From NCBI RefSeq assembly GCF_024539675.1, contig NZ_JAHHIT010000038.1, forward strand, positions 77,076 to 141,075: a stretch of 64,000 nucleotides of DNA, in the 5' to 3' direction. Source of the stretch: Streptomyces hilarionis (lineage in GTDB: Bacteria; Actinomycetota; Actinomycetes; Streptomycetales; Streptomycetaceae). The position numbers and the translations under genes were made by a program. This document shows, in pieces, positions 26,287 through 33,634 of the stretch. Under the pieces are notes generated by a model. It was not told the DNA's origin, did not search any database, and was given only the letters and a program-made list of their open reading frames with translations. Each line of letters opens with the position of its first letter. Position 1 is the stretch's first letter.

Positions 26287-26310
26287 GTCCGCCCGGCCGG
26301 CCGGACGGAC
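26287..26310. terminator. Near-perfect palindrome between convergent zur and the YcxB-like gene
   Basis: The sequence from GTCCG (26287) to CGGAC (26310) is palindromic apart from one mismatched pair and lies between two converging genes. It could form a GC-rich stem on either strand and act as a bidirectional terminator. Confidence 0.5.
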
Positions 26311-26342
26311 GCAGTCGGCGGCCGGGCGCGCCCGGCCCGGGG

Positions 26343-26885
26343 TCAGACGCGGCGCAGCCTGCCGTCCAGGATCGCTCGCAGTCGGTCGAGGTCTTCCGGG
26401 GTGCGGACGCCCCCCTTGACCAGGACGATCGCGCAGTGGCCCGCCTTGTCCGGGCTGCGCAGGGCGAAGATCCGCTCCGACTCCGCGTAGCTGCCGTAGT
26501 TGGCCCAGCCCATGCGCAGATCGGCGTGCGCGCTCACCGTGCGCACGCCCTCCGGGCCGACGGTCACCCGGATCCGGCCGTGGTGGCGGTTCGCCTTCAG
26601 CAGCCGCTCGGCCGTCAGTCGCGGCGCGAAGTACATCAGCACCGGCCACACCACGAACATCACGCCGAACGACACCCCCGCCCCGTCGTCGTCGCGCACG
26701 CCCAGGGCGAACGCCGCGGCCCCGGCCAGTGCGACGCACACCAGGAAGAGCGGCCGGTGGATCAGAGCCGCCCGGCCGTTCTTGCGGGACACCAGCCGGA
26801 CGGCGTCCTCCATGTCCGCGAGACGGTGCTCGTACTCCAGCACCACCTCGTCCTCGTGTACTCCGACGGCCTGTTCCCCGCCCAC
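26343..26885 (-). CDS. YcxB-like membrane protein
   Basis: 180 aa. Two adjacent hydrophobic segments (FLVCVALAGAAAFALGV and GVMFVVWPVLMYFAP, about 50-95) are flanked by cytoplasmic parts. The C-terminal part (VTVGPEGVRTVSAHADLRMGWANYGSYAESERIFALRS, read in pieces) resembles the YcxB domain, a PH-like fold. The GTG start has GGGGAGGGG just upstream. The biological role of this family is unknown. Monocistronic, converging on zur. Confidence 0.7.
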   Translation of the reverse strand: MGGEQAVGVHEDEVVLEYEHRLADMEDAVRLVSRKNGRAALIHRPLFLVCVALAGAAAFALGVRDDDGAGVSFGVMFVVWPVLMYFAPRLTAERLLKANRHHGRIRVTVGPEGVRTVSAHADLRMGWANYGSYAESERIFALRSPDKAGHCAIVLVKGGVRTPEDLDRLRAILDGRLRRV

Positions 26886-26964
26886 GGCCCCTCCCCGGTC
26901 CTACGGTGACGAGGCGTGATCGTAACGGCCGGGCGCGGCGGCCCGGCACGCGGGCCGGACGCCT

Positions 26965-27828
26965 TCAGGAACCGGCGTCCTGCTCCGCAGCGCGCCCCGA
27001 ACCGCTCCCCTCCAGGGAGAGCAGCACCTCGTTCGGGGTGGCGCCGCCGAAACGGCGGTCCCGGGAGGCGAACTCGACGCACGCCCGCCACAGGTCGCGG
27101 CGGTCGAAGTCCGGCCACAGGACGTCCTGGAAGACCATCTCCGCGTACGCGCTCTGCCAGATCAGGTAGTTGGAGGTGCGCTGCTCGCCGCTCGGCCGCA
27201 GGAACAGGTCGACGTCCGGCATGTCCGGGTAGTACAGGTACTTGGCGAGGGTCTTCTCGGTGACCTTGGACGGGTCGAGCCGGCCCGCCTTCACGTCCTC
27301 GGCCAGCGCCTGCGCGGCGTCCGCGATCTCCGCGCGGCCGCCGTAGTTCATGCAGAAGTACAGCGTGAGACGGTCGTTGTCCTTGGTCTGCTCCTGCGCG
27401 ACCTGGAGCTCCTTGGCGACCGACTTCCACAGCTTGGGCATCCGGCCCACCCAGCGCACCCGGATCCCCAGCTCGTCGAGGGTGTCACGGGTCTTGCGGA
27501 TGAAGTCGCGGTTGAAGTTCATCAGGAAGCGGACCTCGTCGGGCGAGCGCTTCCAGTTCTCGGTGGAGAAGGCGTACAGCGAGATGTTGCGCACGCCCAT
27601 CTCGACCGCGCCCTGGAGCACGTCGAGGACCTGCTCGGCGCCGACCTTGTGCCCCTCGGTGCGCGGCAGCCCGCGCTCCTTGGCCCAGCGGCCGTTGCCG
27701 TCCATGACGATCGCCACGTGTTCGGGGACCAGCTCGCCGGGGAGCTTGGGCGGGCGAGCACCGGACGGGTGCGGCTCCGGAGTCCTGTACTCCCGACGCT
27801 GCCGCCCCAGGAACCCGCGTACCACCAT
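26965..27828 (-). CDS. uppS: Isoprenyl transferase (undecaprenyl/polyprenyl diphosphate synthase type)
   Basis: 287 aa. A cis-prenyltransferase that condenses IPP onto an allylic diphosphate to make the lipid carrier for cell-wall synthesis. Motifs are [17 protein letters not shown] with the catalytic Asp, [20 protein letters not shown], and [20 protein letters not shown] for diphosphate binding. The N-terminal 35 residues ([19 protein letters not shown]) are an extension common in Streptomyces. It lies 16 bp downstream of recO and is probably co-transcribed with it. Confidence 0.95.
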   Translation of the reverse strand: MVVRGFLGRQRREYRTPEPHPSGARPPKLPGELVPEHVAIVMDGNGRWAKERGLPRTEGHKVGAEQVLDVLQGAVEMGVRNISLYAFSTENWKRSPDEVRFLMNFNRDFIRKTRDTLDELGIRVRWVGRMPKLWKSVAKELQVAQEQTKDNDRLTLYFCMNYGGRAEIADAAQALAEDVKAGRLDPSKVTEKTLAKYLYYPDMPDVDLFLRPSGEQRTSNYLIWQSAYAEMVFQDVLWPDFDRRDLWRACVEFASRDRRFGGATPNEVLLSLEGSGSGRAAEQDAGS

Positions 27829-27844
27829 GTGCCTCTCGTCTCCT

Positions 27845-28594
27845 TCACTTTTCCACATACCGAAGGGAGCGCAGCCCGCGCTCCAGATGCCAGTGCAGAT
27901 AGGCGGACACCAGCCCGCTGCCCTCCCGGACGTGGCGCGGCTCGCACGCGTCCGCCGTCTCCCAGTCTCCCGTGAGCAGCGCGCCGAGGAGGACCAGGGT
28001 CTGCGGCGAGGGCACGACGCTGCCGGCCACCCGGCAGTCGGCGCAGACCGAGCCGCCGGCGGCGACGGAGAAGAACCGGTTGGGCCCCGGCATCCCGCAC
28101 CTGGCGCAGTCGCCGAAGCTGGGCGCGTACCCGTTGACGGCCAGCGAGCGCAGCAGGAACGCGTCCAGGACCAGGTGCGGGGCGTGCTCACCGCGGGCCA
28201 GGGTCCGCAGCGCCCCCACGAGCAGCAGGTACTGCTGCACGGCCGGTTCGCCCTCGTGGTCGGTGAACCGCTCGGCGGTCTCCAGCATGGCCGTGCCCGC
28301 CGTGTAGCGGGCGTAGTCGGTCACGATGCCGCCGCCGTAGGGGGCGATGATCTCGCTCTGGGTGCACAGCGGCAGGCCCCGGCCGACGAGTTCGCTGCTG
28401 CCCCGGGCGAAGAACTGCACGTCGACGTGGGAGAACGGTTCGAGGCGGGCCCCGAACTTGGACTTCGTCCGCCGCACCCCGCGCGCCACGGCCCGCACCC
28501 GCCCGTGCCCGCGCGTCAGCAGCGTGATGATGCGGTCCGCCTCGCCCAGCTTCTGGGTCCGCAGGACGATCCCGTCGTCCCGGAAGAGACTCAT
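27845..28594 (-). CDS. recO: DNA repair protein RecO
   Basis: 249 aa. Mediator of RecA loading in RecFOR recombinational repair. It has an N-terminal OB-fold ([12 protein letters not shown], then [20 protein letters not shown]) and a helical domain with a four-Cys zinc site (CARCGMPG and CADC, about 148-172). The C-terminal motif is [16 protein letters not shown]. The ATG at 28594 lacks a clear Shine-Dalgarno sequence. Instead its ATGA overlaps the stop of a 41-codon ORF that looks like a degraded copy of recO codons 1-41, so translation may depend on coupling. Confidence 0.95.
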   Translation of the reverse strand: MSLFRDDGIVLRTQKLGEADRIITLLTRGHGRVRAVARGVRRTKSKFGARLEPFSHVDVQFFARGSSELVGRGLPLCTQSEIIAPYGGGIVTDYARYTAGTAMLETAERFTDHEGEPAVQQYLLLVGALRTLARGEHAPHLVLDAFLLRSLAVNGYAPSFGDCARCGMPGPNRFFSVAAGGSVCADCRVAGSVVPSPQTLVLLGALLTGDWETADACEPRHVREGSGLVSAYLHWHLERGLRSLRYVEK

Positions 28595-28716
28595 CGCGCA
28601 CCGCCGCCCAGGGCCCGCCGGGACCGCCCTGCGCCGGCCGGACGCGGCACGGCGCGCCCTGCCTCCCCCGGCTCTCGGGGGCGCAGCACGATGCCGTCGT
28701 CGCGGAACAGGCTCAT
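28591..28716 (-). CDS. 41-codon upstream ORF, degenerate duplicate of the recO 5' end
   Basis: The product begins [12 protein letters not shown], identical to RecO residues 1-12. The 12 codons differ from recO at six places, all synonymous (AGC/AGT, CTG/CTC, CGC/CGG, GGC/GGG, GTG/GTC, CGC/CGG). Ungapped similarity continues weakly to residue 41 (shared GEA, R, RA, G, R). The two ATGs are 122 bp apart, so a tandem duplication that is not a multiple of three explains both the similarity and the early stop. Its TGA overlaps the recO ATG. It could be a leader peptide or a dead remnant. Confidence 0.6.
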   Translation of the reverse strand: MSLFRDDGIVLRPREPGEAGRAVPRPAGAGRSRRALGGGAR

Positions 28717-28748
28717 GGCCCCATTCTCGCCTACGCCGGGAGGGTGGT

Positions 28749-29741
28749 GTGTCCGCCCGCCGGGATCCCGTGGCGGGCGCACGCAACCGGAGGCGCGGGC
28801 GCGGGCGTCCGTGTACAGGGAAACGACTTCTGTGTTCCCGACGGACGGAGAGAACGATCTCAGCCTCGACCACCCGCCGCACCCTGCTCACCGCCGGCGC
28901 GGGCGCCGGCGCCGCCCTGCTGGCCGCCGGCCCCGCGCGGGCCGCCGCCGACCCGGCCGACCCCGTCACCGCGCGCCTGCGCGACCTGGAGTCCCGGCAC
29001 GGCGCCCGGCTCGGCGTCTTCGCCTACAACGTCCGCACCCGCCGCCGGATCCGCCACCGCGCCGACGAGCTGTTCCCGGTCTGTTCGCTGTTCAAGACGC
29101 TGGCGGTGGCGGCCGTGCTGCGGGACCTGCCCGCGTCCGCGCTGGACCGCCGCGTCCACTACACGGCCGACGACGTGGTGGAGAACTCGGAGATCACCAA
29201 GGACCACGTGTCCGACGGCATGACGATCGCCGAGCTGTCCGCCGCGGCCATCCAGCACAGCGACAACACGGCCGGCAACCTGCTGCTGCGTGAGCTGGGC
29301 GGCCCCGCGGCGGTCACCCGCTTCGCGCGTTCCGTCGGCGACCGCGTCACCCGCCTCGACCGCTGGGAGCCGGACCTCAACTCGGCCGAGCCCGGGCGGG
29401 TGACGGACACCACGAGCCCGTACGCGATCGCGCGCACCTACGGCCGACTGGTCCTCGGCGACGCCCTGTGCGCCCCCGACCGGCGCCGCCTGACCGACTG
29501 GATGCTCGGCACGGTCACCAGCGCCAACCGCTTCCGCGCCGGCCTGCCCCCGACCTGGACGATCGCCGACAAGACCGGCGGCGGCTCCTACGGCGCGAAC
29601 AACGACGCCGGCATCGCCTGGACCCCGGACGGCGCCCCCGTCGTCCTGGCCGTCCAACTCACCAAGCCCGACCGGGCGGCCCCCTACGACCACGCCCTGA
29701 TCGTCGAGACGGCGGGGGTGGTGGCGGAGGTGCTGGGCTGA
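28749..29741 (+). CDS. Class A beta-lactamase, Tat-type signal
   Basis: 330 aa from the GTG at 28749. All class A motifs are intact: SLFK (Ser70/Lys73), SDN in HSDNTAGNLLL, EPDLN for Glu166, and DKTGGG for Lys234. The signal reads TTRRTLLTAGAGAGAALLAAGPARA, a twin-arginine type. The start is odd: homologues normally begin about 5-15 residues before the RR. The codon that fits best, 28857-28859 with GGAG upstream, is ATC instead of ATG. The GTG at 28749 adds a 36-residue Arg-rich extension. It should hydrolyse beta-lactams outside the membrane. Confidence 0.88.
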   Translation: MSARRDPVAGARNRRRGRGRPCTGKRLLCSRRTERTISASTTRRTLLTAGAGAGAALLAAGPARAAADPADPVTARLRDLESRHGARLGVFAYNVRTRRRIRHRADELFPVCSLFKTLAVAAVLRDLPASALDRRVHYTADDVVENSEITKDHVSDGMTIAELSAAAIQHSDNTAGNLLLRELGGPAAVTRFARSVGDRVTRLDRWEPDLNSAEPGRVTDTTSPYAIARTYGRLVLGDALCAPDRRRLTDWMLGTVTSANRFRAGLPPTWTIADKTGGGSYGANNDAGIAWTPDGAPVVLAVQLTKPDRAAPYDHALIVETAGVVAEVLG

Positions 29742-29745
29742 GCGG

Positions 29746-30726
29746 TCAGTGCGGTCGGGGCGCCGGCGGGGCGGGGCTGGGGCTCGGCTCCCTGGCCGCC
29801 GCCCACAGCGTGTCGAAGCGACTGACCTCGTCACCCACGCTGTCCGTGATCGCGTCGAGCCGGGTCCGGACGTTTCCGCCCTGGTTGTCCGTGGTGTATT
29901 CGAGACAGAGGGCGTGGTCGAAGATCACGACGTCTCTCGTCGCCGGTCCCGTGCGCCGCCGCTGCTCGGGGAGGACCATGAAGCGCACGTTGATGTCCAG
30001 GTCCCGCTGTTCCTGACAGAGGTCCCTGAACCGCTCCATGAACTGTTCGTCGCGCTCCTCGGACGCCCTGATCATGAAGAGGCGGCGGATGGTGACCTGA
30101 CGGCGTCGCATCGCCTCGATCTGCGCGTCCAGGTAGGGCCCCGCGGGGTCGGTGTCCCAGAACGGCCGGTCGACGGAGCTGCTCGTGGCGTCGATCGTGT
30201 GTCGGGCGATCTTGGTGAGGCCGATGAGCCACTCGTTGTTGTCCCGCTGCCAGTGGGCGGTCCTTCCGGTGAGGTCCGTGACGACCGAGGCGAGGCTCTT
30301 GATCTCGGCGCGGGCGAAGTCCTTCACGAGGTCCGTGCCGTGCAGGCCCACCTGGGTCGCGCCCTTGACCAGCCGCTTGACGTCGTCGGTGCTCATGCCG
30401 ACCTCGTCGAGCTCCTGGAGGAGCCCGGCGGCGTCACTGAGCCGGGTGTAGTGGTCGTGCAGCTCTCGCGTCTGGGTGCGCTGGCCCGCCTCCACCGCGC
30501 CCAGGCGCTTCTCGAAGTCGACCATGTACTGCACGATCAGCGCCGAGCCCCCGATGACGATGGACATCGCGAGCTTCCACAGTTCGTCCTGCGACTGGTC
30601 GATCAGGTTGGTGACGATGTAGGCGACCGTGCCCACGACCACGGTGACCAGCGTCTTGAGCACCACGGGCGCTATCTGCACGCCGGTCCTCGTGCCCGGC
30701 CCCGGTGTGCCCGGTTCTCCGTCCAT
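29746..30726 (-). CDS. Membrane protein of unknown function, last gene of the SCO2521-2525-type operon
   Basis: 326 aa. Two N-terminal hydrophobic segments (VLKTLVTVVVGTVAYIVTNL and LAMSIVIGGSALIVQYMV) are followed by a predicted coiled coil (about 75-110). The soluble C-terminal domain contains RRLFMIRASEERDEQF, VRFMVLPEQ and RDVVIFDHALCLEYTTD. The domain is not recognised; the spacing is faintly like PLD-type or related regulatory folds, which is a guess. GGAGGGG precedes the ATG at 30726. It starts 40 bp after the SCO2521-like gene on the same strand, so it may be part of that operon and anchor it to the membrane. Confidence 0.65.
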   Translation of the reverse strand: MDGEPGTPGPGTRTGVQIAPVVLKTLVTVVVGTVAYIVTNLIDQSQDELWKLAMSIVIGGSALIVQYMVDFEKRLGAVEAGQRTQTRELHDHYTRLSDAAGLLQELDEVGMSTDDVKRLVKGATQVGLHGTDLVKDFARAEIKSLASVVTDLTGRTAHWQRDNNEWLIGLTKIARHTIDATSSSVDRPFWDTDPAGPYLDAQIEAMRRRQVTIRRLFMIRASEERDEQFMERFRDLCQEQRDLDINVRFMVLPEQRRRTGPATRDVVIFDHALCLEYTTDNQGGNVRTRLDAITDSVGDEVSRFDTLWAAAREPSPSPAPPAPRPH

Positions 30727-30766
30727 GCCCGCCCCTCCCCGCCAGGTGTGCGTAGATGGTTCCCGG

Positions 30767-31729
30767 TCACGGCGGCCCCGGCACCTGAATCCGCAACACA
30801 ATTGCCCTGAGGGCGAGTTGGTCGCGGACGCGTTGCGCCAGTGCGTTCCACTGCCTGCTGTAGCCGGAGTTCTCGTCCAGTTCCTCCCAGACCGGGTGCA
30901 GGGCGCGCTCGGTGCGGGCCCGCGGCATCCACAGGTGCAGCAGATGGTCCACGAGCGGACGCAGGGTCCTCAGCAGGGTCCGCTCGTCCTGCGAACCGGC
31001 GCGCAGGCCGTCGAGCTTGTCGGCCACGGTCGTCAGCAGCCAGTCGTGCAGGGCGAGGTCCTCGCACAGCCCGGCCGCCGCTGAGGGGGCCGTACCGCGG
31101 GGCAGCCGCAGTTCGACGACGCGCAGGCCCGCCTCGGCCTTGGTGAACCGCAGGGCCGTCCGCTGCCCGTCGGCGGCCTCCGCCGTCCAACGCAGAACGG
31201 TGTCGGCGGTGGTGAGCGGAGGGTCGTGGTCGAGGAACCGGTGGTTCCGGGAGATCCTCGCCAGCAGTCCCCCGGCGACGGCGCCGACGTCCAGCTCGCC
31301 GGGCCGGACGCCCGCGAGGAAGCCTTCGGCCGCCTTCCCGGGCAAGGACCCGACCGGCAGGACGGACCCGGGCCGGACGAGGTAGTAGCCCCACGGCCGA
31401 CGGCGGTCGGGACCGGCGGCGGGCGCGCCGAAGTACGCCGTGGACTGCAGGACGCGGCCCTCGGTGAGCGTCGCGCGGGCCGTCACGGTGCCCACGGCAC
31501 GGGTGCGGACGCCGGTGGCGGTGGGCAGCCGGCAGTCGACGCCGGTGAGGACGTCCGGGGAGACGGTATGGCGGTTGGGGTGCCGCGAGACCCGGACGCT
31601 GTCGTCGGCGCGCAGCCGCAACAGGGCCACCGCGACCCGCTCGTCCACCGCGTCGCGGGTGGACAGCAGACAGGTGCGCACCTCGCCGCAGACGAGGACC
31701 GGGCCGGCGGGATCGCCCAGGCCGTCCAC
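30767..31729 (-). CDS. SCO2521 family protein
   Basis: 320 aa. The start resembles the SCO2521 family: GPVLVCGEVRTCLLSTRDAV, then HTVSPDVLTGVDCRLPTA and RAVGTVTARATLTEGRVLQS. The C-terminal half is helical and Leu-rich. The GTG at 31729 follows the stop of the SCO2522-like gene after one base. No enzymatic motif and no membrane segment is visible. The family is known only as a conserved actinobacterial partner of SCO2522-SCO2525; function unknown. Identification is from memory of family features. Confidence 0.75.
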   Translation of the reverse strand: MDGLGDPAGPVLVCGEVRTCLLSTRDAVDERVAVALLRLRADDSVRVSRHPNRHTVSPDVLTGVDCRLPTATGVRTRAVGTVTARATLTEGRVLQSTAYFGAPAAGPDRRRPWGYYLVRPGSVLPVGSLPGKAAEGFLAGVRPGELDVGAVAGGLLARISRNHRFLDHDPPLTTADTVLRWTAEAADGQRTALRFTKAEAGLRVVELRLPRGTAPSAAAGLCEDLALHDWLLTTVADKLDGLRAGSQDERTLLRTLRPLVDHLLHLWMPRARTERALHPVWEELDENSGYSRQWNALAQRVRDQLALRAIVLRIQVPGPP

Positions 31730-31730
31730 G

Positions 31731-32714
31731 TCACAGCCCCGGCGGGAAGACGTAGGAGGCGCGTTCCACCACTTCCTCGGGAACGGCGAAGCCCTCCTGC
31801 GCGGACCGCTCGGCGACCTGCCCGAGCACGTCGGCCTCCACATGGACCTGGTCGAGGACCACGCGCACGGCGTGCTCGACGGGCAGGAAGCGCACGGGGA
31901 GCACGCTGCAGGTGACGTACGCCGCGAAGGGCGCGGCATGCGGCTCGAGGCGCAGGACGGGCGGCAGCGCGTCCCACTCGGCGGGGAACCCCTCGCCGTC
32001 CCAGGGGGCGGGGGTGAGCACCGCCCTTCCCCGGTCGCGCAGCAGTCCCAGGCGGACCAGTTGCCAGACCGAGGCGAGGAAGGCGCAGGACCAGGTGCGT
32101 TCGTCCTCGTGGCCGTTCCACAGTTCGACGTCCACGAAGACGGAGTGACCGCGTGCGCCGGTCTCGCCGGGCGGCTGCCAGACGGCTCCGGCGGGGTCGA
32201 GCGCGGCGGAGGTGCGCCGCGCGGGGGCGCGCCGGCCGTTGGCGAGCCAGCCGGTGCGGCTGACGGGCGGCCGGAAGCCGTTGCTGCCGGGCGGCGGGGA
32301 CTCCACCAGCCGGTGCAGGACGGATTCCGCGGGTCCGGCGCCGTCCCCTCGCCCGGGGGCTGCTGCGGCGCAGCCGGACTCACGGGCCAGGTAGTCGATG
32401 GTCAGCCCCGCGTCGTCCGCCGCCTCCAGCAGGGGTGGGATCAGCTCGGCGGGGGTGGAGCGCCGGGAGAAGTAGTCGTCGATCAGGAAGCAGGTGCTGA
32501 CGCGGGGCTGTCGGGCCCCGGACAGCCGGCCGACGCCGGCCCGGGCGGCGTCCGCCCAGGGCCGCACGGTCTCGAAGTGGCGGCGGAGCCGGTGGCCTCC
32601 TTCGGCGAAGTCCTCCATGTACAGGTGGCCCAGTTCGAGGGAGAGGTGGGAGTAGGGCACGGACTCCGTACGCGGGTCGGCGCTGGTCTCCCGGAAGACG
32701 GGGTCACGGTTCAC
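31731..32714 (-). CDS. SCO2522 family protein
   Basis: 327 aa. Typical stretches are YSHLSLELGHLYMEDFAEG, TCFLIDDYFSRRSTPAELIP, GWLANGRRAP, VFVDVELWNGHEDERTWSCA and FLPVEHAVRVVLDQVHV. The GTG at 32714 overlaps the stop of the P-loop gene (GTGA). No known catalytic motif. Conserved Asp/Tyr in IDDYFS and aromatic positions suggest a folded soluble domain. It is part of a conserved cassette of unknown function. Confidence 0.75.
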   Translation of the reverse strand: MNRDPVFRETSADPRTESVPYSHLSLELGHLYMEDFAEGGHRLRRHFETVRPWADAARAGVGRLSGARQPRVSTCFLIDDYFSRRSTPAELIPPLLEAADDAGLTIDYLARESGCAAAAPGRGDGAGPAESVLHRLVESPPPGSNGFRPPVSRTGWLANGRRAPARRTSAALDPAGAVWQPPGETGARGHSVFVDVELWNGHEDERTWSCAFLASVWQLVRLGLLRDRGRAVLTPAPWDGEGFPAEWDALPPVLRLEPHAAPFAAYVTCSVLPVRFLPVEHAVRVVLDQVHVEADVLGQVAERSAQEGFAVPEEVVERASYVFPPGL

Positions 32715-33631
32715 GACGGCTCCCAGCACCTGTCGTCGGTCACCTTCCGCGCGAGGTGTGCCATGGCCTGCCAGGTCTCGACGGTCGCGATCCTGCGGTC
32801 GTGGACGTCCTCGTCGGTGATGAGCCGCTCCTGCCACTGCAGGACGGGCTCCAGCGGGATCGACGCGAGCATCCTGCTCCGGCCGACCCCGCAGGCCGCG
32901 GCCAGTTCCTCAAGGCTCCTGTCGCACTGCCGCATCCACGCGTACTGCGCGGGCGAGACCTGCGACCACATGGGGGCATCCAGGTCGGGCACGGCCGCCC
33001 GGACGAAACGGATCGAGCCGGTGAGCGTGTCGGATCCGTGGCCCATCGCCGTGCCGGCCGCCGCCAGGCCCTGTCTCCCGTGGACCAGTTCGGCTGCCGC
33101 CCTCACGTGCTGGCGGGTCCAGCGGTGGTAGACGAGCCAGCGGTGTCTCAGGCCGCCGAGACCGCCGCGGGGCGAGGTGGCGGCGAGTACCAGCTCCATG
33201 GCGTAACTGCGCCCTGCGCTCAGGTCCACGACGATGACGTCGAACTCGCGCTGGAGACGCAGGACGAGATCGACGCAGCGGTGGAGGTTCTCCTCGTCGG
33301 TGACGAATTCCCCGCCCGTGCGGTCGCCGGGGATGAGGACGAGCCGGCCGACTGGGCCGAACCGGTCGCGCAGGTCGGGGTGTTCCGTGCGGCTCCAGAC
33401 GTCGACCCGCGACGGTTCGCCGACGCCGCCCCGCAGATACGTGTGCAGGCCGTGCCCCTCGGCCTCGGAGAAGGCGTCGGGCACGTCGAACACGGCGGCG
33501 GCGGTGGGGGATCCGAAGTCGAAGTCCAGGAAGCAGACGTCGTCCCCGTCCAGTGCGCGGTGGTAGGCGAGGTTGGCGCTGGTGACGGAGCGGCCGGTGC
33601 CTCCCTTGTCGGAGGCGGCGAACACGAGCAC
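32711..33631 (-). CDS. SCO2523 family variant P-loop (MinD/ParA-like) protein
   Basis: 306 aa. The N-terminus is a deviant Walker A of the SIMIBI class: FAASDKGGTGRSVTSANLAY. The signature Lys (residue 9) is kept, but the P-loop Lys of KGGTGKS is Arg (residue 14). Switch I is FLDFDFGSPTAAAVF and the Walker B-like strand is FDVIVVDLSAGRSYAMEL. The C-terminal third (SPAQYAWMRQCDRSLEELAA) is helical. ParA/MinD relatives dimerise with ATP and position cargo or regulate enzymes; whether this variant hydrolyses ATP is open. The GTG start lies 3 bases after the SCO2524-like stop. Confidence 0.85.
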   Translation of the reverse strand: MLVFAASDKGGTGRSVTSANLAYHRALDGDDVCFLDFDFGSPTAAAVFDVPDAFSEAEGHGLHTYLRGGVGEPSRVDVWSRTEHPDLRDRFGPVGRLVLIPGDRTGGEFVTDEENLHRCVDLVLRLQREFDVIVVDLSAGRSYAMELVLAATSPRGGLGGLRHRWLVYHRWTRQHVRAAAELVHGRQGLAAAGTAMGHGSDTLTGSIRFVRAAVPDLDAPMWSQVSPAQYAWMRQCDRSLEELAAACGVGRSRMLASIPLEPVLQWQERLITDEDVHDRRIATVETWQAMAHLARKVTDDRCWEPS

Positions 33632-33634
33632 GAC

